From: Bacteroides fragilis
Lineage (GTDB): Bacteria; Bacteroidota; Bacteroidia; Bacteroidales; Bacteroidaceae
Direction: 5' to 3'
Length of the DNA: 64,000 nt
NCBI RefSeq assembly: GCF_002849695.1
Contig: NZ_CP018937.1
Coordinates: 2,542,001-2,606,000 of the forward strand
Shown here: piece by piece, positions 16,635 through 25,146 of the stretch
How the letters are laid out: every line of letters begins with the position of its first letter
Position numbering within the stretch: position 1 is the first letter of the stretch
Notes under the pieces: generated by a model
Told to the model about the DNA's origin: nothing
The model's database searches: none
The model's input: only the letters and a program-made list of their open reading frames with translations
Position numbers and translations under genes: made by a program

Positions 16635-17225
16635 TCAGAGCTCCAGGAAATTCTTTATAATTCTCTCACCCGCCACCCCACTTTTTTCGGGATGAAACTG
16701 GGTGGCATAGAAGTTATCTTTATGCAAAGCGGCACTGAAAGGGTGGATATAATCGGTCTCGGCAGCCGTAAACTCACTGACGGGTACATAATAACTATGT
16801 ACGAAATAAACAAATTCATCACGGGTGAATCCTTTGAACAAGTCACTCTTCAACTGACCGATGGTATTCCATCCCATGTGGGGTACCTTATCCTCGTGTT
16901 TCCGGGGCACAAAACGTTTCACGTCGGTATCGAAAATCCCAAGGCAACCGACGTTCCCCTCTTCGGAGAAACGACACATCAACTGCATGCCCAGACAAAT
17001 GCCCAATACCGGCTGGCGGAGTTCTTTAATGAAACGGTCCATACCACTCTCTTTGAGATGAAGCATAGTAGTCTCAGCCTCCCCCACCCCGGGAAAGATC
17101 ACTTTATCAGCGGCTTTCAACACCTCTTTGTCAGAGGTAATCACCGCTTCCACTCCCAGGCGTTTCAATGCATAGTCCACAGAACGGATGTTACCTGCAT
17201 TATATTTGATAACTGCTACTTTCAT
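16635..17225 (-). CDS. hisH: Imidazole glycerol phosphate synthase, glutamine amidotransferase subunit
   Basis: 196-residue class I glutaminase giving ammonia to HisF. The motifs are complete: IKYNAGNIRSVDYAL at the N-terminus, oxyanion loop FPGVGE, nucleophile Cys in LGICLGMQL (about residue 77), and the His/Glu pair in TQFHPEKSG (about 178-180). First gene of the leftward histidine operon, with a -7 box at 17249-17256 just upstream. The remaining his genes (hisG, D, C, B) are not in this window. Confidence 0.95.
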   Translation of the reverse strand: MKVAVIKYNAGNIRSVDYALKRLGVEAVITSDKEVLKAADKVIFPGVGEAETTMLHLKESGMDRFIKELRQPVLGICLGMQLMCRFSEEGNVGCLGIFDTDVKRFVPRKHEDKVPHMGWNTIGQLKSDLFKGFTRDEFVYFVHSYYVPVSEFTAAETDYIHPFSAALHKDNFYATQFHPEKSGVAGERIIKNFLEL

Positions 17226-17248
17226 TTTAATGTACTACATTTAGTCCG

Positions 17249-17256
17249 CAAAAATA
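17249..17256 (-). promoter_or_regulatory. -7 box upstream of hisH
   Basis: Reads TATTTTTG on the - strand, 24 bp before the hisH ATG. The only good promoter match in the 350-bp gap before the tRNA genes on this strand; likely drives the his-lys block. Confidence 0.5.
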
Positions 17257-17502
17257 ACGAATTATTGCAAAACCACGAAAAATCGGAGCAAGAAGTTTGA
17301 ATTAAAAGATAGATTTATAACAGATAGAAAGATTTTCGGCATATAAAACGAATAAGTATTATCCGAAAGGGAAAACAGAAGGAAAACAGGAGACCAATTA
17401 CACTATTATTTTTTCACACTTTTTTTTTCAAACTAAATGGCTTCAAAATGAGGAACTAAGCCAAAACCGCTTCATTTTTTTCAAAAAACTTTTCGTTCAG
17501 CT

Positions 17503-17533
17503 ATTGCAGGTTTCGGAAAAATGCCTACCTTTG
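17503..17533 (+). promoter_or_regulatory. Promoter of the tRNA-Asp pair
   Basis: ATTG (17503-17506), 19 bp, TACCTTTG (17526-17533), 44 bp before the first tRNA. The rest of 17226-17577 is AT-rich with no gene. Confidence 0.65.
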
Positions 17534-17577
17534 CAACCGCAATCGAGAGAGAGATAGCGATTAAGAAATGAAATTCT

Positions 17578-17651
17578 GGTGCGTTAGTTCAGTTGGTTAG
17601 AATACATGCCTGTCACGCATGGGGTCACGGGTTCGAGTCCCGTACGCACCG
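17578..17651 (+). tRNA. tRNA-Asp (GTC)
   Basis: 74 nt. Acceptor GGTGCGT pairs with ACGCACC, discriminator G; anticodon stem CATGC/GCATG around loop CTGTCAC gives anticodon GTC (17612-17614); T arm ACGGG TTCGAGT CCCGT. The next bases are CA and no full CCA is encoded. Confidence 0.97.
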
Positions 17652-17681
17652 CATCTCAAATCTTAATAAAAAAATAAAATT

Positions 17682-17755
17682 GGTGCGTTAGTTCAGTTGG
17701 TTAGAATACATGCCTGTCACGCATGGGGTCACGGGTTCGAGTCCCGTACGCACCG
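17682..17755 (+). tRNA. tRNA-Asp (GTC), second copy
   Basis: Identical in all 74 nt to the copy at 17578, anticodon at 17716-17718; 30 bp apart and followed by a terminator, so the two form one transcript. Confidence 0.97.
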
Positions 17756-17780
17756 CAGATATTAATAATAATTTTATATG

Positions 17781-17815
17781 ATCCTCTGTTTTATCAAAGA
17801 AAACAGAGGATTTTT
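17781..17815 (+). terminator. Intrinsic terminator after the tRNA genes
   Basis: 12-bp stem ATCCTCTGTTTT / AAAACAGAGGAT (17781-17792 with 17800-17811), 7-nt loop, T-run to 17815. Confidence 0.9.
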
Positions 17816-17999
17816 AGTATATCCATCAAAATACAGAATTAAAAGCAACAAAGCCTTCCTTATTGCATTCAAAAACCGACACGACTAATACAAAAGCAAA
17901 CCACCTATCCGGAAATTAAAAAATAACTTTTGCCCAACATATTTAAATACATGCCGAACAAAAGTTATTCATAGCAGACTACATCACGCACAAAAACAA

Positions 18000-20075
18000 T
18001 CAGTTCGCTTCCATTTGCTTATCAAACGCTTGTTGAATCAACTCCATGATATCATCCAATTCATTCATATTCGAAATACCGACTTCTACATCGCCATTGC
18101 CCCATCGTCCCAAGTTGGATACATCTTTGCACAAACCTTTTGGATCAAGTATATCTGCAAATGCTACATTTAGAGAAAGACGCAACCGGGATTTCTGAGG
18201 CACGACATCCACAAAATTAGTATAAGCCTTAAAGGCAATATACAACTTCTTGAGTTCCTCCTTTACGGAAGGATCTATATTCATGATCCTTCTGCGCAAG
18301 GCCTGAAACAGAGTAAGTATGTCCCCCTTCAGATATTCATAGTGCTCTAACGTATACTCTGCAGAATCTCTCTCCGCAGATCTATAAACTTCGAGTGTCT
18401 CCGGCGATAATAACGGAAATCTCCATATTTCTTTAGCTTTCTCAGCCAATTGCCCCGCACGCACAAGTATCTGCTCTTCGTTCCACGAACTGATTTTCCT
18501 CAGATATGAATTGAGGCGAATAGGAGAATCGTCGAAACCTCCCTCCATACTCTTCTTTTCTTGGAACGGACGATCACTCAATTCCGAATTATAACCTGTC
18601 AGAGTCAGATTACCAAGTGTGTGTAAATATTTACCCTGGACTTCTACCCAACCTTCCCCTAACATTTCTTGCCACTCGTGTGATAGATTAGGATTTTGGG
18701 GCATAACATGCTCGATGGTATAATCAGAAATATTCACCATCTCCTTACGCTGAAAATTTTCCAACCGATTTAAAAGGTAGTTCCTGTTACGGAAATTATA
18801 AACATCTTTGGTTTGTAGGAAAGTAGTGAACTCCGTATCGTTCGGAAAGCGCTTATAACTATCCAGCAATAGGAATGCAGCTTTCAGGCCATCCATATAA
18901 TTCGCTTTATCGAATGACTTATAGAGAGTAGCGAACGTCTTATTCAGGCTATTTGTCGGTATGCCGCAAATGGCGCGTCTGAACACATAATTCTCAACCA
19001 GACAAAGAGCTTCGTAGAACTCGTCCCTACTGATAACTTCGTTGACATAATCGTTGTACAACGGTAATAAAAACGGGTAACTAACGTCAACCCTCAACTG
19101 GCTGATGCGTTTGAAAGCCCCGCAAAGCTGCTTATCCGGCTCTTTGTGAAGCACCATGTTGACGTAATATCCGGAATAAGTATAAATGTCTTTGACTACT
19201 TCGCTGATCGTATCGGGAGCTTTACCCCCTATCACATAGGCCTTGAAAGCATCGTACACCATATCGATACGAGGAATGGTGCCTGTCTTCACTGATAAGT
19301 AATCGCGCATGAAGCTATTAAACAGCGCCGCATATTCACTACCATATCCTTGTTCCATAGGATACCAATAAGATTCATAAAGTGAGGTCTGCAAGTGAAC
19401 TTCTTGTCCCATCAGCACGTAATTGCGAATCAAGTCGGCTTGTGATAAATCAAGTCCCGTACTGTTCATACTTTCAAATATCAATTGTGGGTTGTCCTTC
19501 TCCTTTTCAAGAGCCACATCCACAACAAACAGTCGCTGTACCCCGCTATAAATAGCTACCACATTCTCCTTGTTTATCTTACTTTTAAAGAAGTCATAGT
19601 TTTCAATGATGCGTTGTGACATCCCCTCGGACTGAGGAATCCCCTTCAATAAATTTATATAGGTATCTTTATCTCTGCGGGTCAGCAGAAGTTTATACCG
19701 CAATTCATTATCTTCTTCCGGGTTAATCAGATAATAGTTCTGAAGTTTAGTGAAGCTGGTATCTATCTCTACTGCATTCTCTTTTATAAAATCGGCAATA
19801 GCCGCTATCAGCAAAGAGACGGTGGTCAAGCGCTGCTGTCCATCAATAACCAGAAGTTTAGGCACATCGGACACTGTATGTATACTCTCCTGAAAATAAA
19901 CGATAGAACCGATAAAGTGCCCTTGGACAGCAGAATCGTTGCTAATACGCAAAATATCATTCAACAATTGATTGCATTGAACCAGTTGCCAACTGTATGT
20001 ACGCTGATAAATGGGAATCACAAACTGTCGTGGTCCCTTTATAATACTTAAAAGATTATTGGAAGATGCTTTCAT
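18000..20075 (-). CDS. DUF262-DUF1524-DUF5655 protein (GmrSD-type nuclease candidate)
   Basis: 691 residues. N-terminal DUF262 (ParB-like GmrS fold) with IPIYQRTYSWQ (about 20-30) and the NTP-sensing motif DGQQR (78-82). The DUF1524 HNH-like nuclease follows with EH at 455-456 in TIEHVMPQNP and the downstream LGNLTLTGYNSELSDRPF segment carrying the Asn residues. The C-terminus (about 590-690) resembles DUF5655. Family knowledge: GmrSD enzymes are type IV restriction systems cutting modified phage DNA and related single-chain forms are defence genes. It stands alone next to a tRNA pair, is AT-richer than its neighbours, and borders decayed genes, all in line with an acquired defence gene. Substrate modification is unknown. 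Confidence 0.85.
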   Translation of the reverse strand: MKASSNNLLSIIKGPRQFVIPIYQRTYSWQLVQCNQLLNDILRISNDSAVQGHFIGSIVYFQESIHTVSDVPKLLVIDGQQRLTTVSLLIAAIADFIKENAVEIDTSFTKLQNYYLINPEEDNELRYKLLLTRRDKDTYINLLKGIPQSEGMSQRIIENYDFFKSKINKENVVAIYSGVQRLFVVDVALEKEKDNPQLIFESMNSTGLDLSQADLIRNYVLMGQEVHLQTSLYESYWYPMEQGYGSEYAALFNSFMRDYLSVKTGTIPRIDMVYDAFKAYVIGGKAPDTISEVVKDIYTYSGYYVNMVLHKEPDKQLCGAFKRISQLRVDVSYPFLLPLYNDYVNEVISRDEFYEALCLVENYVFRRAICGIPTNSLNKTFATLYKSFDKANYMDGLKAAFLLLDSYKRFPNDTEFTTFLQTKDVYNFRNRNYLLNRLENFQRKEMVNISDYTIEHVMPQNPNLSHEWQEMLGEGWVEVQGKYLHTLGNLTLTGYNSELSDRPFQEKKSMEGGFDDSPIRLNSYLRKISSWNEEQILVRAGQLAEKAKEIWRFPLLSPETLEVYRSAERDSAEYTLEHYEYLKGDILTLFQALRRRIMNIDPSVKEELKKLYIAFKAYTNFVDVVPQKSRLRLSLNVAFADILDPKGLCKDVSNLGRWGNGDVEVGISNMNELDDIMELIQQAFDKQMEAN

Positions 20076-20098
20076 AGATTATGCTTATTTTACAATAA

Positions 20099-20106
20099 CA
20101 AAAGTA
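20099..20106 (-). promoter_or_regulatory. -7 box of the DUF262 gene
   Basis: TACTTTTG on the - strand, 24 bp before the ATG at 20075. Confidence 0.55.
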
Positions 20107-20195
20107 TTCTTTTTCCCGATTATAAGAGAATAAAATAGGAAAATTATCAATAGTTTCCTGTTTTTGTCCGTTCATTGACCAATAATATTTCTCAC

Positions 20196-20203
20196 TACCT
20201 TTG
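20196..20203 (+). promoter_or_regulatory. -7 box before a decayed gene
   Basis: TACCTTTG on the + strand directly ahead of the remnant at 20205. Confidence 0.4.
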
Positions 20204-20204
20204 A

Positions 20205-20609
20205 TTGAACATAATAGAGACAGAGCTTAATGATTGTCCACAATTGAACAAGGAAGTCAGTTTCCATGATAAAACTACAAAATTTAAAAAGGAACTTAAA
20301 ACTCTGATTAAAACACGGGACAAGTGCACGAAGGACTTGAGAATCTTCTTGTTCGTAGACAATATTGATAGATACTCTGAGAAGAAAATCATCCAATCGA
20401 TTGATTCTTAACTCAGAATATTCTATTACCGATATTTGTTAGTACTGGTCAGTAAAACTAAGGATGCATCTTTTGTCATCAGGCAAAAAGAGGAAACACA
20501 GGGAAATACGGTTGAAACATATTCCATCACTTTATTAAAAGATATCCATGTGAACCGAACAAACTACGCGATTCTATTGAATGTGCCCGATACGGTTATA
20601 GCCTATTAA
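20205..20609 (+). pseudogene. Decayed gene, possible P-loop (KAP-like) NTPase fragment
   Basis: Opens with TTG and reads 68 residues, including LRIFLFVDNIDRYSEKKIIQ, which looks like the Walker B region of KAP-type NTPases (FVDDLDR). After an in-frame TAA at 20409-20411 the same frame stays open for about 65 more residues (to a TAA near 20609). No Walker A precedes it. I read it as an internal fragment of a lost gene placed behind a promoter; the family call is tentative. Confidence 0.35.
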
Positions 20610-20611
20610 GA

Positions 20612-20934
20612 GCCGGCCATAGACTTGGGAAAATACATATAACTCGAAAAAAATACATTTTTTTTTGCTCACTCCTGAACAAAATTGATTTCTTCTGCGT
20701 TTATAATTATGCAAATCGGCCTGAAGCGCTTTATGCCTATGGGAATATCCATAATAGTCGCACCGTATGCCTCCCCGGCATAGACAGGTAAGATTGCATA
20801 GTAGTTTTGTCGTGTTTTATTTTGTGTTTGTGTTGTGACGGTGCTGCGATGTGAATCGAAGTACCGTTTTTTTGTACCTACCTCTCAGAAGCTAAAAGAT
20901 TTACCATAAAAGAAGCAGAATACAGAGTAACGGG
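20612..20934. other. Gene-free stretch with possible coding remnant
   Basis: No complete gene. Near 20709-20790 one + frame reads YANRPEALYAYGNIHNSRTV and ends at TAA, protein-like but short; it may be another piece of a decayed gene. Nothing else recognised. Confidence 0.3.
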
Positions 20935-21342
20935 TTAAATGTTCCGATGGACGAATTGTCCGTCGATCCAGAACGTGGCATGCTCAGAACGGAACTTCAG
21001 TAAAACGTATTCCGGATCAGTCGGTCCCTTTGGAAAATGGGCGATAAACCAGTCTTGCCAATACTTCTGTTTGAGTCCGGCATCCGTCACTACCTCCACT
21101 TCACCCGTCAGGGCAACGCTATTCCCTTGTTCGTAGAAACAAAGACCCGCTTTCGGGTTGCTCCGGAAATCTTTCGTTTTCACAGAATGTTCTCCGGTTG
21201 CCATCCAAATCTCAGAAATACCTTCCGAAGCAATCTTGCTCAAAGGGACAGGGCGGGGATATCCCTCTTGATTGACTGAACTGAGTATTACCGTTTCACA
21301 ACCTTGCAGCAAATCTGCTGCTCTTTCGTTTAATGATTTCAT
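20935..21342 (-). CDS. Pyridoxamine 5'-phosphate oxidase-like (general stress protein 26-type) protein
   Basis: 135 residues, split-barrel flavin-binding fold. Pattern ETVILSSVNQEGYPRPVPLSKI (about 15-36), IWMATGEHSVKTKDFRSNPKAGLCFYEQGNSVALTGEVEVV (about 46-86) and a C-terminal FWIDGQF strand match the small PNPOx-like/GSP26 group that binds FMN, FAD or F420. The true substrate is unknown; it is not the biosynthetic PdxH, which is longer. It lies alone on the - strand, with a TATATTTG box at 21373-21380. Confidence 0.8.
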   Translation of the reverse strand: MKSLNERAADLLQGCETVILSSVNQEGYPRPVPLSKIASEGISEIWMATGEHSVKTKDFRSNPKAGLCFYEQGNSVALTGEVEVVTDAGLKQKYWQDWFIAHFPKGPTDPEYVLLKFRSEHATFWIDGQFVHRNI

Positions 21343-21372
21343 TGTATATGATATTTAGATTGATAATCCCTG

Positions 21373-21380
21373 CAAATATA
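21373..21380 (-). promoter_or_regulatory. -7 box of the PNPOx-like gene
   Basis: TATATTTG on the - strand, 31 bp before the start codon. Confidence 0.5.
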
Positions 21381-21551
21381 AGCTTGCCCACCTACCCCGG
21401 CGTTGTAAAAAAACGACTTTTACAGAATAAGAAGCAGACTAAATTTCTTACAGACATAGTTTATTTTACGCTCGCGATACAATGCCTGTACCCGAAACCA
21501 AATCCGAAACGCTTTTCTAAAGGAGATTTCCTTTATCACCCAACCGATATT

Positions 21552-22373
21552 TTATTTCTCAATATACGTCAGCAGCCCCTCTTGCGGTAAGGTCGGAGAG
21601 AGGAATGATTCTGCCGTCCCGCCGGACAGCGTCTTGACCTCTTTCAGGAAGTGCGAAACATCGTAATATCCGGCATTCACTGCTACCGAGAGCAGATTAT
21701 TTGCCTCCGTCGTACTTTTCAGCAGATCGATCGCCTGCCTGAACTTCACAATCCGACTGTATTCTTTAGGGGTAAATCCGGTAAACAGCTTGAACCTCCG
21801 TTCCAGATGCCGCTGACACAAACAAGCATCTTCTGCCAGCAAACGGATCTCCCGCTGACCGTGGTACAAATGAATGCGGTTTACCGCAAAAACAATCTGT
21901 TTGTCCACTACATCGTGCTTGTACATCGACCGCACCAATACTGTCTCAATACACTGAATCCTGCTCCGCAAATCCGGAAGCTCGTAGAGTCGCTCTGTAA
22001 ACGAATCATCGAATAGCTTGATTTCCAAGTCGGCACTACTGATCCGCTGACCGGCCAACTCCTGCACGGGCAAGTCCATGAATCGGAATAATCCGCAAGG
22101 ATGAAAACGAATACCAACCATGTGAACCGTTTCGGTATACGCAACCAACTCCGAATAACGTTTCATCGGTCCCACGAAAAACGAACGGCAAGACGGCATG
22201 ATCCGCCCTTCGCTGCCTACCGGTTGTGTTATCCCGCCCAAAGCGAAAATCAAATCGGTACACCCGTCCGGCAGGACGTTGATGCGCATCCCATACTCAG
22301 GACTTCCTTTGAACTCCCAGATTTTATCGACGTAAGGAGCCAGCAGTCCACAAGGTTGATATTCTCTATACAT
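21552..22373 (-). CDS. AraC family regulator with DUF6597-type N-terminal domain
   Basis: 273 residues. The N-terminal half (YQPCGLLAPYVDKIWEF, NVLPDGCTDLIFALGG, VGIRFHPCGLFRFM) is the small-molecule sensor type found in many Bacteroides AraC regulators. The C-terminal half (about 165-265) has two helix-turn-helix motifs: REIRLLAEDACLCQRHLERRFKLFTGFTPKEYSRIVKFRQA and NLLSVAVNAGYYDVSHFLKEVKTLSGGTAESF. It is probably transcribed from a -7 box at 22388-22395; targets may include the neighbouring VOC gene, but nothing in the sequence proves it. Confidence 0.85.
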   Translation of the reverse strand: MYREYQPCGLLAPYVDKIWEFKGSPEYGMRINVLPDGCTDLIFALGGITQPVGSEGRIMPSCRSFFVGPMKRYSELVAYTETVHMVGIRFHPCGLFRFMDLPVQELAGQRISSADLEIKLFDDSFTERLYELPDLRSRIQCIETVLVRSMYKHDVVDKQIVFAVNRIHLYHGQREIRLLAEDACLCQRHLERRFKLFTGFTPKEYSRIVKFRQAIDLLKSTTEANNLLSVAVNAGYYDVSHFLKEVKTLSGGTAESFLSPTLPQEGLLTYIEK

Positions 22374-22387
22374 ACTTCAATTTCGGG

Positions 22388-22395
22388 CAAATATA
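22388..22395 (-). promoter_or_regulatory. -7 box of the AraC gene at 21552
   Basis: TATATTTG on the - strand, 15 bp before the ATG. Confidence 0.5.
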
Positions 22396-22415
22396 GTGAG
22401 AATCACTCACACCTG

Positions 22416-22781
22416 CTATTTATCCGAATACAAACCGATATGGTTTCCTTCGCTATCGGCAAAAACAGCGAAATGTCCCCTGCCTTCAGCGTCAATCTTC
22501 GTCTCGGGGATAATGACTTTCCCGCCTTTCTGCAGGACACGTTCCAGCGACTTGCCGATCTCTTCGCAATAGAAATGAATCAGCGTTCCCCGCTCAGAAG
22601 GCAGAAAATCGGGTGCCCACGACACCGCTCCCACCGCTTCGCCCTGCTCCATGAAGCAGGCCATCTTCTCCTCTTCATACTCCGAGACCGCCAATTTGAT
22701 GTCCAACACTGTTTCATAAAATCCTACCGCCCGGTGGAAATCTGCCGCCGGAATCTCAAAAAACGCAATAAATTTTTCCAT
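22416..22781 (-). CDS. VOC (glyoxalase/bleomycin-resistance) family protein
   Basis: 121 residues of a single vicinal-oxygen-chelate fold: FFEIPAADFHRAVGFYETVLDIKL at the start, LIHFYCEEIGKSLERVLQKGGKVIIPET in the middle and GHFAVFADSEGNHIGLYS at the end, where metal-ligand Glu/His positions normally lie. The substrate cannot be inferred. It sits between two AraC regulators, each separately promoted; its own -7 box is TACTTTTG at 22842-22849. Confidence 0.85.
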   Translation of the reverse strand: MEKFIAFFEIPAADFHRAVGFYETVLDIKLAVSEYEEEKMACFMEQGEAVGAVSWAPDFLPSERGTLIHFYCEEIGKSLERVLQKGGKVIIPETKIDAEGRGHFAVFADSEGNHIGLYSDK

Positions 22782-22841
22782 GTTTTTTATATTAATAAGA
22801 TGAATACTGTATGCCGGAAGTCACGTCTCCCAAGCACACCG

Positions 22842-22849
22842 CAAAAGTA
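22842..22849 (-). promoter_or_regulatory. -7 box of the VOC gene
   Basis: TACTTTTG on the - strand, 61 bp before the start codon. Confidence 0.45.
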
Positions 22850-22886
22850 AGCCAAAGCACCCGCCCCGGATAGTAAAAAACAGACA

Positions 22887-23693
22887 TCATTCCTCCACGG
22901 AGAAATAATCGGAATAAGGAGCGCAAACAGCCAAATATTCCACCGGAGTATATCCCGAAAAGAGTTTGAACTCCTTAATCATGTGTGATTGGTCGAAGAA
23001 ACCACATTCGTAGGCCAGTTGCGCAAACGAAATGCCCGGCTGGCATTGCAGAGTATACAATGCCCGCTGCATCCGCACAATGCGCAGAAACTCCTTGGGA
23101 GTAGCGCCTACGTACTCCGCAAACACCCGCCCAAACTGCTTATTGCTCAGGCATGCTACGTCCGCCAGTTGTGCCGTACGGATGTGCGGATGGAGGGTCA
23201 CCACCTCCAAAGCGGTCGAAACCCGCTTCAGGTTGTATTCGGGAAAAGCGTAGAGACGGCATAACAGAAACTCTTCTATCAGGCGGATACACGCTGCCTG
23301 ATCCGGCATATCGGCTACCCGCCTGCCCAGATCAACCAACAGAGGATCGTCCGTCTCTTCGGTATTTACATTCATCCCACGAAACTCGCTGACAGGCATG
23401 TGGAGGAAAGCTTTTGCGGCAAAGGGCTGAAAAACGACTACGATCATCTCCAGCATCCCCGTAGACTCGACATCGGAATAGCCGAACGCCTGCCCGCTGA
23501 TGAAAGAAGAGGGTTGCAACCGGCCTTCGGTCAGCGAAAGCAGTTGCCGCCCCCGGTGAAAGACCATCTGGACGCACCCCACGGGTAACGTCCGTTCGGA
23601 TACCGGCGCAAGCGCATCGTCGCTCAATACCCAGTAATGCCGGACATAAGGGACGAGTGTCGCTGTGGGCTTTATGATTCTGAATGATTGCAT
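22887..23693 (-). CDS. AraC family regulator with DUF6597-type N-terminal domain
   Basis: 268 residues, same architecture as the gene at 21552 but clearly divergent. The N-terminal sensor has LVPYVRHYWVLSDD and LPVGCVQMVFHRG; the C-terminal DNA-binding part has TAQLADVACLSNKQFGRVFAEYVGATPKEFLRIVRMQRA and SFAQLAYECGFFDQSHMIKEFKLFSGYTPVEYL. A TATATTTG box (23700-23707) lies so close to the ATG that the mRNA would have almost no leader. It is divergent from the AraC-GyrI gene at 23843. Confidence 0.87.
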   Translation of the reverse strand: MQSFRIIKPTATLVPYVRHYWVLSDDALAPVSERTLPVGCVQMVFHRGRQLLSLTEGRLQPSSFISGQAFGYSDVESTGMLEMIVVVFQPFAAKAFLHMPVSEFRGMNVNTEETDDPLLVDLGRRVADMPDQAACIRLIEEFLLCRLYAFPEYNLKRVSTALEVVTLHPHIRTAQLADVACLSNKQFGRVFAEYVGATPKEFLRIVRMQRALYTLQCQPGISFAQLAYECGFFDQSHMIKEFKLFSGYTPVEYLAVCAPYSDYFSVEE

Positions 23694-23699
23694 AGGTTA

Positions 23700-23707
23700 C
23701 AAATATA
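23700..23707 (-). promoter_or_regulatory. -7 box of the AraC gene at 22887
   Basis: TATATTTG on the - strand, 6 bp before the ATG: a near-leaderless message if used. Confidence 0.4.
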
Positions 23708-23815
23708 TTGTTTTTTAGATCATCCAAGCAAAGATAAGGGACGGGAAAAAGAAGGGATAGGAAAAAAGAGACAAAGAAAAGCAAGAATGGACAAACGCAG
23801 CTGATATTTAGAACG

Positions 23816-23823
23816 TACTTTTG
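23816..23823 (+). promoter_or_regulatory. -7 box of the AraC-GyrI gene
   Basis: TACTTTTG on the + strand, 19 bp before the ATG at 23843. Confidence 0.6.
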
Positions 23824-23842
23824 TCCACCAAAACAAACAGGC

Positions 23843-24790
23843 ATGAATATACAAGAAAGAAGCAGGATAGAATATCATTCCAGGATTAATAGGGTGATGG
23901 ATTTCATCGACCGGAACCTGGAGCAACCGATCGAACTGAAAGACATCGCTGCCGTTGCCAACTTTTCACCCTTTCATTTCCACCGGATATTTACCTTTCT
24001 GATAGGTGAAACACCGACCGACTACATCCAGCGTCTCAGGGTGGAGAAGGCAGCATGGAAATTACAGAAAGATCCCTTCCCGTCCATCACCGAGATTGCT
24101 TACAGCTGCGGTTTCGGCAGTACATCCCTGTTCTGCCGGACCTTCAAAAAGTATTTCGGCATCACCCCTACCCAGTTCAGCCGAACGGATAAGCCGGTCT
24201 ATGTATTCGAAGGAAACCTATTTAGCAAGAACGGGCAAGCGATCCGCAAGAATATGACACACAGTGCAGTGGCAAATTTCGACCTTTGCGGTGTAAAACT
24301 AAAACAACTATATTTTATGGAATCAATTGTAGAAGTAAAAGAAATGCCGGAAATGAAGGCGATCTATTGCCGCCACATCGGCCCGTTCCACCTGATTGGC
24401 CAGGCTTACGCAAAATTGGGACAATGGGCAACACCCAGGGGATTGTACACGCCTAATGTTACTAAAACCGCTACCGTCACACACGACGATCCTTCGATCA
24501 CCGATGAAGACAAAATCAGGCAAAGTGCCTGCATCATTGTCGACAAAGAGGTGAAGGTAGAAGGCGAAATCGGTAAGATGACGATTCCGGGCGGTCAGTA
24601 TGCAGTCGGGCATTTCGAACTTGGAATGGACGAGTTTCAGAAGGCATGGAACACCATGTGCCATTGGTTCACCGAAAGCGGCTACCAGCAAGGAGATGGA
24701 TGTGCGTATGAATTGTACCACAACGACTACACCACCCATCCGCAAAAGAAACACATTGTTGACATCTGCATACCGGTAAAACCATTATAG
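23843..24790 (+). CDS. AraC family regulator with GyrI-like ligand-binding domain
   Basis: 315 residues. Here the order is reversed compared with the two neighbours: the DNA-binding AraC domain comes first (about 10-110; IELKDIAAVANFSPFHFHRIFTFLIGETPTDYIQRLRVEKA and SITEIAYSCGFGSTSLFCRTFKKYFGITPTQF), then a GyrI-like effector domain (about 155-315; VEVKEMPEMKAIYCRHIGPF, IPGGQYAVGHFELGMDEFQKAWNTMCHWF). This is the SoxS/Rob-like drug-sensing layout, so it probably answers to hydrophobic compounds. It is divergent from the AraC gene at 22887; no adjacent efflux gene. Confidence 0.88.
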   Translation: MNIQERSRIEYHSRINRVMDFIDRNLEQPIELKDIAAVANFSPFHFHRIFTFLIGETPTDYIQRLRVEKAAWKLQKDPFPSITEIAYSCGFGSTSLFCRTFKKYFGITPTQFSRTDKPVYVFEGNLFSKNGQAIRKNMTHSAVANFDLCGVKLKQLYFMESIVEVKEMPEMKAIYCRHIGPFHLIGQAYAKLGQWATPRGLYTPNVTKTATVTHDDPSITDEDKIRQSACIIVDKEVKVEGEIGKMTIPGGQYAVGHFELGMDEFQKAWNTMCHWFTESGYQQGDGCAYELYHNDYTTHPQKKHIVDICIPVKPL

Positions 24791-25107
24791 ATCAAAAGAA
24801 AGGTATGGAAGACTACCTTAAAGTAGAATTTAAGAGTTTAGTATCTTATTAGATTGAAACCACTTTAAGGATAATTCCCTTGTTTAAATATGAATATATT
24901 AAGTACCAATGCATATTTAGTTATCAATATCAATTTGAGTATAATATTAAAGACCAATAAATTATACTTCTAATAGATTCAGCTAATCCTGATTAACTAC
25001 TTAATAATATTAGATGAAAGCAAGGGAATTAGTATGTTTCGACTTACAGCGTTATAAGTAACGCTGCCTTATTTTCCTATTATATTCTCTTTTTTTTAAA
25101 AGAATCG
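24791..25107. other. AT-rich gene-free stretch with inverted repeats
   Basis: No gene seen. AATTCCCTTG (24873-24882) and CAAGGGAATT (25021-25030) are inverted copies 138 bp apart, and CAGCGTTA/TAACGCTG (25047-25054 with 25059-25066) is a perfect 8-bp hairpin with a 4-nt loop followed by CCTTATTTT. It could be a terminator or an unannotated small RNA. Confidence 0.35.
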
Positions 25108-25115
25108 TATCTTTG
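25108..25115 (+). promoter_or_regulatory. -7 box of the Fpg/Nei-like gene
   Basis: TATCTTTG, 31 bp before the ATG at 25147. Confidence 0.6.
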
Positions 25116-25146
25116 TGCATCTATAAACCTTTTAATCCTTTCGCCC

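Noticed and set aside
17578..17755. The duplicated tRNA-Asp block as an integration (att) duplication
   Set aside because: The two copies are complete functional tRNA genes with a 30-bp spacer and shared promoter and terminator; no integrase or element lies between them.
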